From contig JAALGZ010000033.1 of assembly GCA_015227615.1 (NCBI GenBank), positions 248,001 to 312,000 on the forward strand: DNA of 64,000 nucleotides, read 5' to 3'. Positions 1 through 12,800 of the stretch are shown here, one piece after another; positions within the stretch are counted from its first letter, which is position 1; every line of letters begins with the position of its first letter. A program made the position numbers and the translations under genes. Origin of the DNA: Labyrinthula sp. Ha (Eukaryota > Sar > Bigyra > Labyrinthulida > Labyrinthulaceae). The notes below the pieces were generated by a model. That model was not told the origin of the DNA. It ran no database searches and saw nothing but the letters and a program-made list of their open reading frames with translations.

Positions 1-3000
1 ATCATTGTGGGCAGCGATATTTTTTAGGGCTAATCATCGCCAATCCAATAATCTTCAGCAAATTTATGCAATTCTCTTTTGGAAACTCTAAAAATTTCCA
101 TTAAACATACAATCTTCAATTACCTGAACAAAGAATTCTTGATGAGTTTGACTATTTCTCAAAGAAGAGTTTTAGCTACTGCTGTTGATTCTTGGGATAC
201 TCTTAAGAAAATATTATTTGGCATGTTGCCCGAATATCAGGTAGTTAATATATTTTAAGACAGTATTCCGAGGGAAAATAAAATTTTCATTGAATGCTGT
301 ACTGAATAGAACAAGTCTTTGTGGTATAAATTAGGTTAAGTACCGTAGCACGATGAAGCTGGAAGGCAAGAACGGTTACCGGATGAAGAAATTCTTGATC
401 GTGGCATGATGAACTCCTGTGCGGTCTGCCCAGAATTTTTATTGGTATTTTTGTGCGATAGATAAATGTTTTATATTGTTCAATTTTTCAAGCCAGCTAA
501 TACTTAACAACACCCGATTCTCAAGGCGAAATTAAAAGATACCAATAAATCGGAACATCATAGAATCTTGCTCTTGAATGATTAGCTGGTGTATTTTGTC
601 CACATAGTCTGTTATATTTTATACGCCACCTTTTTTCTCAAAGTGTAAGAGTTTTAACCCCTATTATTTCCTAGTAAATAAAACATGTTCTTTAGTCTTC
701 AATTTATATGTGTTTTTAGTATCCTTATGTTTCATAAACTAGTATCCCAAACTGTTAGAGGCAGTTTTACCTAAAATATTAATACGTTATATGTATATTA
801 TTGTTCAACCAAAATTTACCCCCTATAATTTCTAATCTAGTTTTCTCTCTTTGGACACTATTTGTGCCCGTGGCTATTTCTTCTCCACTGAATCTCATCC
901 ATGTTTGTCTTGAAGCCAACCAATAGTTTCGGGTCTCTGTTCATGCTTGGGCTAGTATTATAACCCCCGTTTCTGTTGTTTTAGTTGCTTCAGTTATGTC
1001 ATCATCCTTAATGATCATGCTATATGTGTCAGTAGAAGATTAAAATGAGAAGTAAAGTCATAAACCCTTATCTGTCGCTAATTCTAAAGCTTGAAATTGT
1101 TTACTTTTCTCACTTTATTTATAGAAGCTGGATCATACTCAGCGATTGAACTTGGAAAAAAAGAAAAACATCTAAAGCTTTGATTAAACTTTCTTATGAT
1201 TTTCAAATCTATTACTTCAATCAAAATGATACTATGAATTCTAATCACATAAACTTTTTATTTGCTTAGTAAGTAGTAAGGTATTGAGTATGAAAACTTT
1301 ATGCAGCACTCTAGCGTTAGATATTAGCTACCAACTAGCACACAACTTAATCTCACTCTAGCAGCTTTTATCTACCCCATATGTATATCTTGTATAGAAA
1401 TAAGCGGGTTACTATGATATAGAGAAAACTAATTCGCAAATCTAAGTTAAAAAATATATTGATTCAGCAAAATATACCAATTATGCTTGCACGTTATTGT
1501 ATTGATTCTGTATATAAATATGAACTGTTGATAAGTACGATTACTTAATGCAAAACGGTGATTAAGCTTTTCCCTAAAATTCGATACTAAATAGAATTCT
1601 TAAACTTGATTAACATTGTATTTACTAAAAAAATATAATTATTGAAAAAAAGCTTCCTCTGAAGAAAACTTAAATTCAGCCTAAATTCATGGTGTTCAAA
1701 AACCAATATCATAAAAAGAATTGAGGTCATGACCCTTAAAGAGTTTATAGATCTTATATACCTAGAAGAGAAAGATATTATCATTACCCTCGGCACCAAC
1801 AGGGTTACTGAAATGGAACAGGTAATATGTATCCTCCACAATGTTATAGCTGCATTGTTCATTCCGAAACATCTAAATTGCCAATGATGGGATCTTTGAG
1901 GAACATATTGGTAGGATAGAAACCTAGCCTAGGGATTAAGGTCCCAACTTTTAGAATTAGCCAACATATGCAAAAAAATTGTCTAGGAATTGTTAGGAGA
2001 AAAGTCCTCATTAGTTCCAAACTGAATCTTGCACAACTCTGGTTCACGGATTTGCGATGAAAAGAATATAGCTTTTCCCTTACAATACTTGTTCAAGGCG
2101 CTGACTTTAGGCAAGTTAAATTTGTAATTGCTAGAGCACATACGTCACAGTATAGAACAAATAGTGCCAAAGCGGTATTTTGAATTCAATTAATAGTGAG
2201 CCCATCCCTGCATTTTTTTAAATCTTCTGTAATTAATTTAAGTTGTATATTGAAAAGAGCATTTTAAGATAACATGTCTTACGCGGCAATGTAAAAACCA
2301 TTGTTGCCGTAAAATGCAGTATTCAAAATTAGACGTCACCCCTAAGTAATATCGACGTACAAATTTGAATCGAATATGACAAATAGTTCACAGTACTTTT
2401 ACACTGGTCAATAGTTTATGAATGATCCTAATTGAAGTATCATATAATCATTGTGTGAGAGCAATGAGTTTAATGAGTTGAGCTGTTTTAATGTTACTCA
2501 AACCACTTCCTCTCACTTTTCTCCAAGTTTCTATTGTTGTTTCTAAGCTCTAGTGGGACATATTGGGTTATTGGCAGAGAAAAATAAGACTCATCTATTA
2601 TTAAGTTAACATGAATACTTGATTCTAACTAATTAAAACTATTTCGTCAGATTTTCAAAGTAGTAGCTGTAAAAAGGTTTTGTCGACACCATACTGGTTG
2701 AACTCTCAAAGAGTATTATTATAACCATATAAAATATACATTTGGATCAACCCATATTATCCTTATTGCGGAACCTATAGTTCCTAATAACTATTATTTA
2801 GTGACACTAACTTACACTTGATTTATTCAATCGAAAACTCCACTCTTCCTATATACCCTGCGGGGTTAACTGAAAGTGCCTACCTAAAACCTTGTTTGTG
2901 AGCCATTTTAAATAGACCCCAGTAAACAGGCATTTCAAATAGAAAAACCTCCTGATCTAAGAACTCAAAGTCCCTATATACTTATTAAAGCTGGGAAACC

Positions 3001-4920
3001 CTATGAAAGTATTTGTTTGATATATAATGTTATCTACCACTGTAACTATCAAAATAACTAAATACAAACTATTCCTTGTTAACATATCTTCTGAACCAAA
3101 GTAAATAATAAAATCTAAATACAATAAATACAAATAGATATTAATTATAACGGTTGATAACGTTATAAAAAATAACATGGCATAATTTTGTTCTGTATAC
3201 TCTAAGCGGGTTCTGAAAATTTATTCAAATATATACCTTACAGAATATTATGATTGCCCAAAATGTGTGTGAAATTGTGCGAATGAAAAAATGACGGATA
3301 AACAATGTATAAAGAAATTAATGTGAATTATCTTGCTATAATTAATTTGATTGAAATTATTCAGTTTTCAGAATTTTCTTCAAAATAATCATATATTTCA
3401 AATTAAATTGAAATAAGAAAACAAAGAAAGAACAAATATGGTAGTTGTACTTGGACTAGAGGCAGTACACTTTGCATGGAAATGAAGAAAAACAGTTCAC
3501 AAGAAGAAGAGAAGAGGAAGAAGATATGGAAGGCCTATATATTGCTATAAAGGTCCAAAGAAGAATAATAAAGGTGAGATTATGGAGACAAAGGAGCAGA
3601 AGTTTGTGAGGGAATGGATAGAAGCAAGCCTTCCTGAATATTGTAGAGCAGTTCAAAATATGAAAGCAATTTGGACTCCTGCTGAATATCCACTTCTACT
3701 CTGCAATGAAAGTTGGAGCAGAGTTGAAAAGAATAGAAGGTTATCTATTGTGTAAGAGGAAGAACTCGAACAAGAGGATGTTCTCCTAGTGTGAAAAATC
3801 TTGGTGTCAGATGGAGGAAGAGGAAAAGGTAAGAAATATGTTGAAGGATATGAAAGAACATTCTTGGAAGCTGTTGAGCTGTTCTTTCCCAATATTTAGA
3901 ATAAGTACACCAAGATTTGGCGGTAGAAAAAAATCCTATGCAGAAGTAGTTAAAGGATAGTTTATATATATAATTACTAACCTGCAAAACTCAACTAAAG
4001 TTTGTACCCGAGGATAATGAACTTGGTTCTTATCAACTAAAATATTGGTTGAACTCTGTTAGAGCACTTTGCATAAGTTTGTGAGATATACAAAGACGTG
4101 GGTTACATTATCCAAGTAGGTGCATTTACGAGTTCATTCGTGAAGCTTGGAATAGTGCCGAATAGAACATTTACACTTTCAATGTATAACTTTTTACTCA
4201 AAAAACATTTGCTTTCCTATATTTGACTTTCGTTAAAGAGTCAATCTATCAAATTCATTTAGTTAGTTCTGCTCTTGAGACTAGGTGCCTGGTAATAAAT
4301 TTAACGAAAGAGTGCTAGCATAGCCCAGTTTGCAAACAAACCTTTCACGTATTGGAGGTTGCCTTAGTCTCGAAGGTTTGTCCACAACTCAAACATGTTC
4401 AAAAAGAAAAGAAATATTTAAAAGAGTTCACCCAGGTGTATATTTTGAGGTCAAGTTTAAGTGTTAGCCAAGCAAGTGTAAAATCGCGGAAAAAAACACA
4501 GCAGCTTCTGGTTTGCAGCTTGAGAGTTAACGCTGTTGTCAAACAGGGATATTACCGAAGTAATTATTGCTTTTAACTGGTCTACATCACTTTATATGCT
4601 ATAAAACTGCTCTCCTCTGTTTACTAGAATACTTCCCATCAAAGATTAGGAAATATACTAGAAGAAAAAAATATACGAAACTGACTCATCTATGCCTTTA
4701 ACTATACTTCTCTGTTGACGTGAATAATCTTCCACATGCAATAAAACTAATTTTCGTAGGCCTTTCTCCGAATACGGCATTGACGAAATGTTTGTTTCTT
4801 ATTTTTTGAGTAAATGGAGGTCCTTTAATGTATAGGTTTTCTATCACACAGGATCTATCCTTTATGAAATATATATGCAAAGTTATAAAACTAAGAATAG
4901 AATCCTAGTTTATGCTTATT
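1..4920. other. Gene-poor A+T-rich spacer
   Basis: I see no supported gene in this stretch. Open frames are short, lack family motifs and have no codon character. The only coding-like trace is a purine-rich + strand block around 3440-3960, listed separately. No tRNA-like A/B boxes or rRNA sequence were recognised by eye. Confidence 0.5.
3582..3755 (+). pseudogene. Purine-rich relic ORF, possibly from a retroelement
   Basis: A 57-residue open frame begins with ATG and has plausible codon use (METKEQKFVREWIEASLPEY and onward). It sits in a + strand purine-rich block of about 3440-3960. That block ends with a frame reading GGRKKSYAEVVKG before TAG; a KSYAxVVKG-like segment is frequent in ORF1/gag-like proteins of non-LTR elements. 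The block as a whole is not one open frame, so I read it as decayed coding sequence. The link to a retroelement rests on one short motif and is weak. A small two-exon gene cannot be excluded, but no 27-32 nt GTA...TAG intron restores a longer frame. Confidence 0.25.
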
Positions 4921-5909
4921 TTACTTGGTTAATACATCAAGTACAATATCCGCATTGTCCACAATTAATCTCACAAAAGGTTTTGAATCTTTGGATAGGT
5001 TGGTAATAGGTTCAAAAGTTTCATCAATATTTGTCTATGAATTTAATTAAAGAAAGAAAAATATACTTTGACAACAATTGCTTCAGGCTCATAATCCAAA
5101 ATGATTTTTTCAGCTTGGTCTGAAGTCATAACCTTAACTTGTTTATATCCTTTTTCAAAAGAATGAAAAAGATCACCTGGAAGCTTAAATCCTTGTTCTT
5201 CTTTTACTTGATCATCTTTTCTTTCCTTCTCATTGACCACAAATTTCTCTGCTGTTTGTTCTGTTAAAGCTTTAAACACTTGATGTGAAAATGAAGAAAA
5301 AACAGAAAATGCACCTTCTCCAACTGCTGTTCCATAATTCAAAACTTTTTCTACACTCTGTGCCTGAGATACTTTTACTTCAAGAAACTTTTTTGTATCT
5401 ATAAAATCTTTAGAGTAGTCTGACAAAAAATAAGTCTCTCCGGCAGCAAAAATAGCTCCAATTGAGGTTTGGTTTAGTCTGTAATCTGAATAGTAGTCAT
5501 GATTTAGTAGTTTGGGGTTAAATTGTGCCTTATAGATATCAAAAGAGAGAGCATGAATCAAAGACAAGGTGTTTGTGACATTTTCCGGTCGAGCGCCCAA
5601 AGCCATAGCTTGAGGCCAGGATTGCTGATATTCTTTATTCAACAGAATGCGATAGAAGAGAAGATCTGATACTAGATTTTTGTAAGAAATGTACTTGTTT
5701 CCTGAGCTTTTTATTTGTTGGATCAGCAAGGTGTTGCTCTTCTCCATGTGATGATGTACAAGTTCCACTGGTCCTTTGTGGAACAACCCAAAGGATACAT
5801 GGGGTAGTTGCATTGCCTCTGCACCAGATGCGAGAGCAATTTTGCTCCACCCATGTTTCGTAACGAATCCTAAAGAAGCATCCAGAATCTTTGGTTTGAG
5901 TTTATACAT
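4921..5909 (-). CDS. COQ9: COQ9-like ubiquinone biosynthesis protein (2 exons, extended C-terminus)
   Basis: COQ9 is a mitochondrial lipid-binding protein of the TetR fold that presents ubiquinone precursors to COQ7. Residues 8-215 follow the family: an N-terminal helix ending KHGW, then the segment ASGAEAMQLPHVSFGLFHKG, a central WPQAMALGA region, and the terminal DYSKDFIDTKKFLE helix equivalent to SPDFEDTWRFLE in animals. Exon 1 is 5067-5909 (281 codons), a 32 nt intron (5035-5066, GTATAT...CATAG on the minus strand) follows, and exon 2 is 4921-5034, giving 318 residues. About 100 residues after the COQ9 domain, including all of exon 2, match nothing I know. From the only ATG (5907-5909) there is no mitochondrial presequence, although the same frame stays open upstream to 6044 (see findings). 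Family assignment is from remembered motifs, not a search. Confidence 0.83.
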
Positions 5910-6249
5910 ATTTGCTTTTCTAATAAACTGGTTGTGGTAATTCCATATTGAGTAACCAGAACAGACCTGAGGAATGTTGCACCGCGGTAAATCTTGGGCT
6001 TTGAGAATCAGAAGACGAAAATGTAATATTCTACGAACAACAGTCTAATTCTTCACCCAAAAAGATTCTCAGGAAATATGAGCCTTGAGAAGCAGAGATT
6101 AAAATATATTTCTGTGAATGTTGGTGGTTTTACCATGTTTATATTCAATTACAGATTCAAAATTATCAAGGAGGCAAAACATTGATCCTTTTGTTCAATA
6201 ATTGCAAAGAGAAAGTTATAATAGACTAAAGGAATATATAAAAACCGTG

Positions 6250-6426
6250 ATGAATATTGGCAGGCAGTTTTTGTCGAAATCGACAACAGCATCTGCAGGC
6301 GCAGCGACGTTTATGGTGGAAAAACTCGCCAGCCGAATTGCTGAAACCACAGGACTTAGCGATAGAGTCTTAGAACCAGTTGTGAAGCTAGGTCAGAAAG
6401 AAGCTATTACTCTTTGCAGTTGTTAA
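6250..6426 (+). CDS. Short ORF, possible gene or exon of unknown function
   Basis: From ATG 6250 a 58-residue frame reads MNIGRQFLSKSTTASAGAAT and continues to a terminal LCSC. It is Ala/Ser/Lys-rich and amphipathic, and its local GC is higher than the flanking spacer, which is unusual for random sequence here. It lies head-to-head with the COQ9 gene and just before the LINE relic. It could be a small gene, an exon whose neighbours I cannot place, or a piece of the LINE 5' region. I recognise no family. Confidence 0.2.
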   Translation: MNIGRQFLSKSTTASAGAATFMVEKLASRIAETTGLSDRVLEPVVKLGQKEAITLCSC

Positions 6427-6469
6427 ACACCTCTGTCCGGATTAAGGACTAGAGTGTACTCAAATTCTC

Positions 6470-8740
6470 TGTCAACACTTGAAAGATCTATTAAGAAGAA
6501 GAACAGTAATTCTTATTGCAGATTTAAATGCAAAAGTATCTAGAAAAGAATTGGATATCAACAACAAGCTTTGATGCTCTAGTAGACCTAATACCAATAG
6601 AAAACTATTAGCTAAGTTACTAAAAAATTGAAACGTACCTATTATTAACCATAGAACAGCCACAGGTGAGAAGGGTTCCCAGAGTCATTGTACCTGTTTC
6701 CTAAGAAAATCTTATTATAATCTATCTCAAATATTTTTCGCTGTTGCAAACTATGTACCTGCTTTGAGTAGATTTATACTGGGGTGATATATCTCAGAAT
6801 GCCTCTGCGCAAAGAGAAAACATGACCACGTTGCTATTGAGTTTGAACTCCGTGGATCTTTTCTCAACAAAACATCTCCATATGCTCAGCAACATACTAA
6901 AAATCTTACTGCCTTCATGAACAGCCCTGAACTTGTTAATAAATTTAGTCCTGAGCTTGCAAAACACCTAAACAATAAACCTGGGTACGAGCAAGACTAC
7001 CTTGAACTAACCAAGATAGTTCCCAAGATCCAGAAATAGCTAATACCCCCACAAGCCATCAGATACCAAGAGAGATATAACTCTATAATAAAAGTGGAAC
7101 ACTTGAGCAGAAAACGTAACTACTGGAACACTGCAACACTGTAGGAAAGAAAAACGATGACCAAATGAGCCAGAGACAGTGCAAAACAGGATTGCAACAC
7201 CTGATATGATATTGTAGCAGCAGAAATACAGCAAGAGTTTCTAAATAATAATAGTAGATAAGTATACAAACTTATTCAGCTACTAAAACCAGTCTATAAA
7301 AGGACTGTCATAGTAAGACAGAATGAAGCTGGAGCAAACGTTAACAAACACCAAAGATTTGAGATCCTGGAAGAATACATGGAGAAACAACAACAATCTT
7401 CTATACCATGAATTTAAATAAATGGAGGTGAAATAGAGCATTAGCGTCAACCGATTCTTGAACTGGATCTTACAAACGACATTGATATACATTCACCTTC
7501 ACGTAAAGAAGTTAAACTTGCAATTGAATGCCTAAAAAACAATAGAACACCTGGGAAAGATGAAATATATAAAGAAATACTCAAAGTTTCTGAAGTAGCT
7601 CCGAAATTTGAAACCCAAACTATTCAAGACATCTTTGGAACATGTGAAATACCACAAGGAGCCAAAGGTAAACTTGGTTCTGAAAAGATAATACATATTC
7701 ATAAATAGAAAGGGTCAGTCAATGACCTCAGATCGTATCACACCATTGCTCTACTTAACACTATCTTTAAGCTCCTCATGAAAATTATTAACAATACATT
7801 AGAGCCTATTCTTAGGGCACTATCAGTATATCAAACTGGTTTCAGAGAAAAGTAGATCAACAATTAACAAGATAGAGGTACTCCATAAATTCATGTCTGA
7901 AACACTGAAGCAAGACATCAAGAACAAGCTCTTGTTTTTTGACTCTAGAGAAGCCTTTGACACTTTTGACTATGACTTTATCCAACTTTCACTTTATGAA
8001 CATCACGTTCCTAAGAAGATAATGAAGATAATAAAAAAGCTTATACAAGTTGGTAGCAGTTAAAGCAGCTGGGAAGAATGAACTTTCAAAACTTACTAAA
8101 CTTTTGCTTGGAGTACTTCAGGAAAGCTCCTTATCTCCGAGTATATTTATCCTCTGTCTGAACTTCGTTTTAAACGCATGTAAGAGAACACACCCTGCAA
8201 CCTAAAAGTCGTCAACATAAAATATAATTATCTTACCTTCGTTGACGATATTGCTGTTATATGTAAGGAGGATGAACACATAGTCAACCTCGTTTCTCAA
8301 ATACAAAAGATAGAAAATATCTAAGGACTCCAAATAAATATTGAAAAACAAAGATACTTCTTATTTATCCTGGTTTTGCAATTACTAATAAAATACCAGA
8401 AGAACACATAAATGATATTCTGAAATAAACTTTCTGTGAGAACTGCAACAGATATTTTGTTAGTGAGCGGTTTCTCAAATACCATCAGTGCTTTAGATTC
8501 TACGACGACACCCGAATAGGAGCCGGTGCGGAGTTCTGACTGTGAAAAAAGCAAGAACGATAATTCAAATAAATCTACATCCTCGAGAAAACTCAATACG
8601 GGTAAACGGAAAAGAAATCCAATCTGCAAAATTTTATCTTTTTCTTTGGGTAAATTCAACAGCGCTGGTAAAGATTCTCTTACTTTGGAACATAAAATTG
8701 GTGCTTTTCAAGAGAGACAAAAGAAATATATAGATCTTCT
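6470..8740 (+). mobile_element. Decayed non-LTR retrotransposon (LINE) with APE endonuclease and reverse transcriptase
   Basis: The end of an APE-type endonuclease is visible near 6510-6680 (LIADLNAKVS, then LLAKLLKN and INHRTATGEKG, the usual order before the C-terminal S/D motifs). Reverse transcriptase follows: about 7500-7560 IECLKNNRTPGKDEIYKE, about 7720-7850 NDLRSYHTIALLNTIFKLL and YQTGFREK, about 7935-7985 FFDSREAFDTFDYDFI (motif A), and FVDDIAVI at 8238-8261 (motif C with the DD pair). After the palm comes a cysteine cluster, C-x2-C-x12-H-x-C, near 8434-8490, then IRVNGKEIQSAKFYLFLW resembling the thumb entry. The frame shifts many times and stops are frequent, so the copy is inactive. 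The 5' part of the endonuclease and any ORF1 are not recognisable; the 3' end is uncertain and could reach about 9870. Confidence 0.82.
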
Positions 8741-8939
8741 TTCTTCTGTTTCAATATATGGAAAGTCAAGGTTTAGCCTAATAATAGCTATTGTCATTGA
8801 ACCATCCTTCTATAACGTTGAAAACTGGGGCTCAAATAACTGCTCCGCTGCCAAGTTGAACTCACTCTCCATAAGCATAAAAAATAAGTTGACAACACAC
8901 AAGCCAATAGGCTTTGAACAAAGTCAGAAGACTTTAACG

Positions 8940-9870
8940 CTCTGAAACTTGTCAAACAATGAAAAAGGAAGTACAATGAAGCAACAGAAAACATCCTGCA
9001 TGATGGCGTGAAGCAACCAAGAGAGCACACCCAACACAGCTCAACTCCTCCGAAAAAACCAAACCTGTCACATATGAAGAAGCATTGGACGTCCTAGAGC
9101 TTAGAGATAAATCAATACCATTGGAATATGAATCACCTCCAAACAGTGGTTCAACAGAAAAAACAATCTTATCTTGAGCAACTTCAAACCTTGAATGAGC
9201 TGGGGTCCGCCCACCATCCCCTCCCAACTCCCCTCGGAGCTCCAAAAGGACTTCCATTCCTATCCTATAAAATCCTCAAATACCAGCAAGAAAAGTCCAT
9301 CCTGCAACAGTGTAACATATGGGCAGCAGCAGACACAAGAACATGAGTCTGCTTCAATATATATCTCCGCTCCTGAACATAAGCTAAGAAATATACAACT
9401 CGGAACAGTAACTGGAAAATCTTTGGGAAATATGAAACTATGAGAATCTTTTGACCAATATTCCTCGCAAACCCGATTCAAGCCTATGCAATAATCAAAA
9501 AGATTGCTAAAAAGAACCTCTTGATATCTTTTGAGCGCCTCCCAAATAACCCCAATAAGCCATGTTTCTAACTACCTGCCCCTTATCCCTCAAATCCATA
9601 TCCAAGCAAGATAATGAAGAGCTAGAGGCAATCGAAGCGAAAATATGGCAGCAACCTAGCGGAGGTTACAATGAAAGTCAGGAACAGGAGGATAAACAAC
9701 ACCAAGAGCCACCCAGCATCCAAGTTCATCGATTCCTTTCCCAAGTCAACTTCATCGCATACCACAATATCCCAACGATTAGCGCAAATAACCCTTATCC
9801 CTTGGAAACCAACTTCCAATGCCAGCAGCTACTCCAAAACATCACAGGTGTCTGAGCTATAACCCTGTAT
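8940..9870 (+). other. C/A-rich compositional tract after the LINE relic
   Basis: The + strand is conspicuously rich in C and A and poorer in T than all surrounding spacer, with runs such as CACCATCCCCTCCCAACTCC. Several overlapping open frames of 60-100 codons occur, none with a family motif. The most plausible reading is decayed coding DNA from the LINE 3' region or an adjoining element. No terminal repeats were seen. Confidence 0.35.
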
Positions 9871-12800
9871 CATTATCAATAACATTTCTCGGACCTCCAT
9901 ATTTTCCTCGATGCGATCCGCGAGATTGTGGATTTGGATTCATTCTTCCGTGACGTTGTGATTTGTGTTTTAGTTTCTATTAGACTCATAAATGAATTCT
10001 ATTTGGGAAAATTTTTATTCAATATGAAAACTACAATAAAGCGACCTAACAGACCAATCAGATCACAAGATTCTGTCAATAAGGCAATTTTATTGTATTA
10101 AGAGGCCACAAGGAACACAAACAAGCTCCACGATAATCCAAGGAACCAAGAGGCTAACTGAGGACAGGATTCAATTCCATAGCAAAGCGACCAAGGGAAA
10201 GCTCCATATAAGGATAATAATATCGTAGGACGTAGGCGAGCATGCAGGTTAGGACTCGGTGCCTGTTAATCGCTAAGTAAGCTAAATAACTACACCGCGT
10301 TCTTGCCAAGAAGGTACACAAAGGGGGCTATTAATATTCTACTCCATAGGTAATCAGGCGGCTTAATTTGGAGAAAAACAGCCTTGGCAATCATAAAAGT
10401 GAAATTTTATGTGAAATAAACAAATGTAGCACAAATTCTAGAGATTGAGGGTGACATCGGCGTGTGTCAAAGTCCCCGGGAGAAAATTTGAGATTTTGAT
10501 CTATTCTTCAAACTTAAACTCTTTTAATAATCACGGTCAGACAAAATGCCATCTGTTTGCATATATTCGACCCATTTGAAAATCCAATATTCCGTTTTAA
10601 TGAAGGAATTTTTTCAGAATCAAAGAAAAGTCAGTGCAGAATATATATTCTAAGTTTCTAAGGTGCACAAACTATCTTTCCTATTATAAAATCTTTTATA
10701 TTTGTCCCTTACGATTATTTAGTTGTCTCTTAATGTTCTTCTCAAACAGATATCTATTGCCTAATGCCAATAAATTTTACTTGACATATTGAAATCTACA
10801 ATCTTTGTCTTAACTATGTGAGGAATTTAAGTACTCCGGACCATACAGGAAATGAACAAAGCAGTACACAAACCTTAAACCAGGTACATGGAATGAATAT
10901 GCTTATTTTCCGAGGATTACCATGATTCTTCTTGGTGATATCTGTGTTAAGGTGAATTTTGTCACCATTATTAGCATATATTAGTTATTGACACTCTACA
11001 TTCGATGGTCAAATCCGTCTAACCAGTACTCTTATTCAAGTTCTAAAAGTTCATACGGTCTTTTCTCTTATCTAGAGTAAGATATGGCTTAAATGATTAT
11101 CATTGTGTACTGTATCTTTGTAGCGGCGACATCCTTCTAGCATACTCTTGGAGTAGATGTATGGATTAATTAAACTAGCTAAGGCAACAATGTAAATTAC
11201 TCAAAACACAGTGTAATTTAGTTTCTAACCTAGTTCACTTAGCAATTTTCCTTAGCAGCAAGTAATGTGACAAAATCAAACATTTACTCTCCACATGCCA
11301 CTAAACCTGCGTCTTCATAGCAGTAAACAATGGTCAACTTATTCCTAGTACGGTTCTGAATATCAAGAAGAATTATGGGGTTTTGATTCTTATTATAAAA
11401 TTCTAATTTAATTTCCTATCTCTCGAAAGTCAATGACTAATAAAATTAGTTTGATAATTTCAAATGACTATCAATAAGAGAACTACGGAGAAAATATTCT
11501 CAATGGCTACTAAATAAACCAAATTGCATCCGTTACTGCCACGAATTAATTTTTTCTTCAAAATTGCCATCAACGAAATACTCCTATTGTTACAGTAGCT
11601 CATTCATTTCTTCATCGATGAAGATGAGCTCTAGTAGTGTTCCAAGTGTCAACTATGAGCTAGGACTAGTTAGAGCCTCAGTTCAAATCTTAATCTGGTC
11701 ATATTTTTTGTGTATATTCTTCATAGTGCAAATGATAACTACGGCTTAGCGTAATTATTTGGAATAACTATTATACAAAGGAATATTTTTTCGCATGGCC
11801 ACCACAGACAAAAGAAGAAATTTATGGTGCAGAATTTTAATTACTTTATAGGTGCGGAAAAAAGATCAAAAAGAGTTTGGCAATGAACTATTGTTATTTA
11901 ATTGCTTTTTACTCTGTCATATTCTTTGTATTGATCGTTTTCTTTCATTCTCCAAAAACCTTGTTTGATTATGGATAATCATGAATGTTACGAACATATT
12001 CAACAAATTTTGATAGAACTAAATTTCCTAATGTTTCTTCAAATTAGAAACAAACAAGAAATTTGATGTTTAGTGAAAACCTTAAACAGAACTAGCTATA
12101 AGACCTAATGAAGCATTAATACTACATTACCATTGTAACACAAATTGCGATTCTGTGAGCTTCACAAACAAGGAACTTGAGTTGGGTAAACAAAGTTAAG
12201 GAAGCAAAATAGCATGACCTATGAATGTATACAGAACTCAATCATGTTTTGCAAATTTATATTTGTATACTTTTGCTTTGATCATTAAATGAAATGTGAT
12301 CTTTTCAATAAAGTTAGGTCCTCGTTTAATATTTCTCGAACATAGTATTAGCTGGAAGTATGAATTTTTTTATTTCCTAGTTGTGATGAGTCTCACTTGG
12401 TTGAAGAAACAAGTTTGTACTTAACATATTAAGCTACGGATTAGGGAGGGCTTGAAAAACTCGAGAAAAATCCTTACCATATTAATAACTTAATATTAGG
12501 ATAGATCTTCCTCGCTTTGTTTTATCTTTGAAGATCTATGAGGAGACTTCTCGCCTTCAAAGAGAACAGAACATTTGTCCTGTATAGGAGGAATATCTTG
12601 ATTTAGTTCAAATTGGTGAATTCAATATAGGAAATACATTTCATCCACTTACTTTAATAAAAATACCTTAGAATACAAAGATGCAAATTCTAATACCCAT
12701 TTTTAGATAATCTGCTGCAGGATTGTCCACACAGCATATTTTCAAAAAAATTATCGCTACGTTTACTACTCATTAGCCTGTTTTAGGTTCAAGAAACAAT

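Noticed and set aside
3653-3987. Minus-strand Ser/Phe-rich open frames at 3456-3987
   Set aside because: They are complements of a purine-rich + strand block whose + frames look more coding-like; the Phe/Ser-rich products are composition artefacts.
5635-5850. Second minus-strand frame inside the COQ9 exon
   Set aside because: Overlaps the conserved COQ9 frame and shows no motif.
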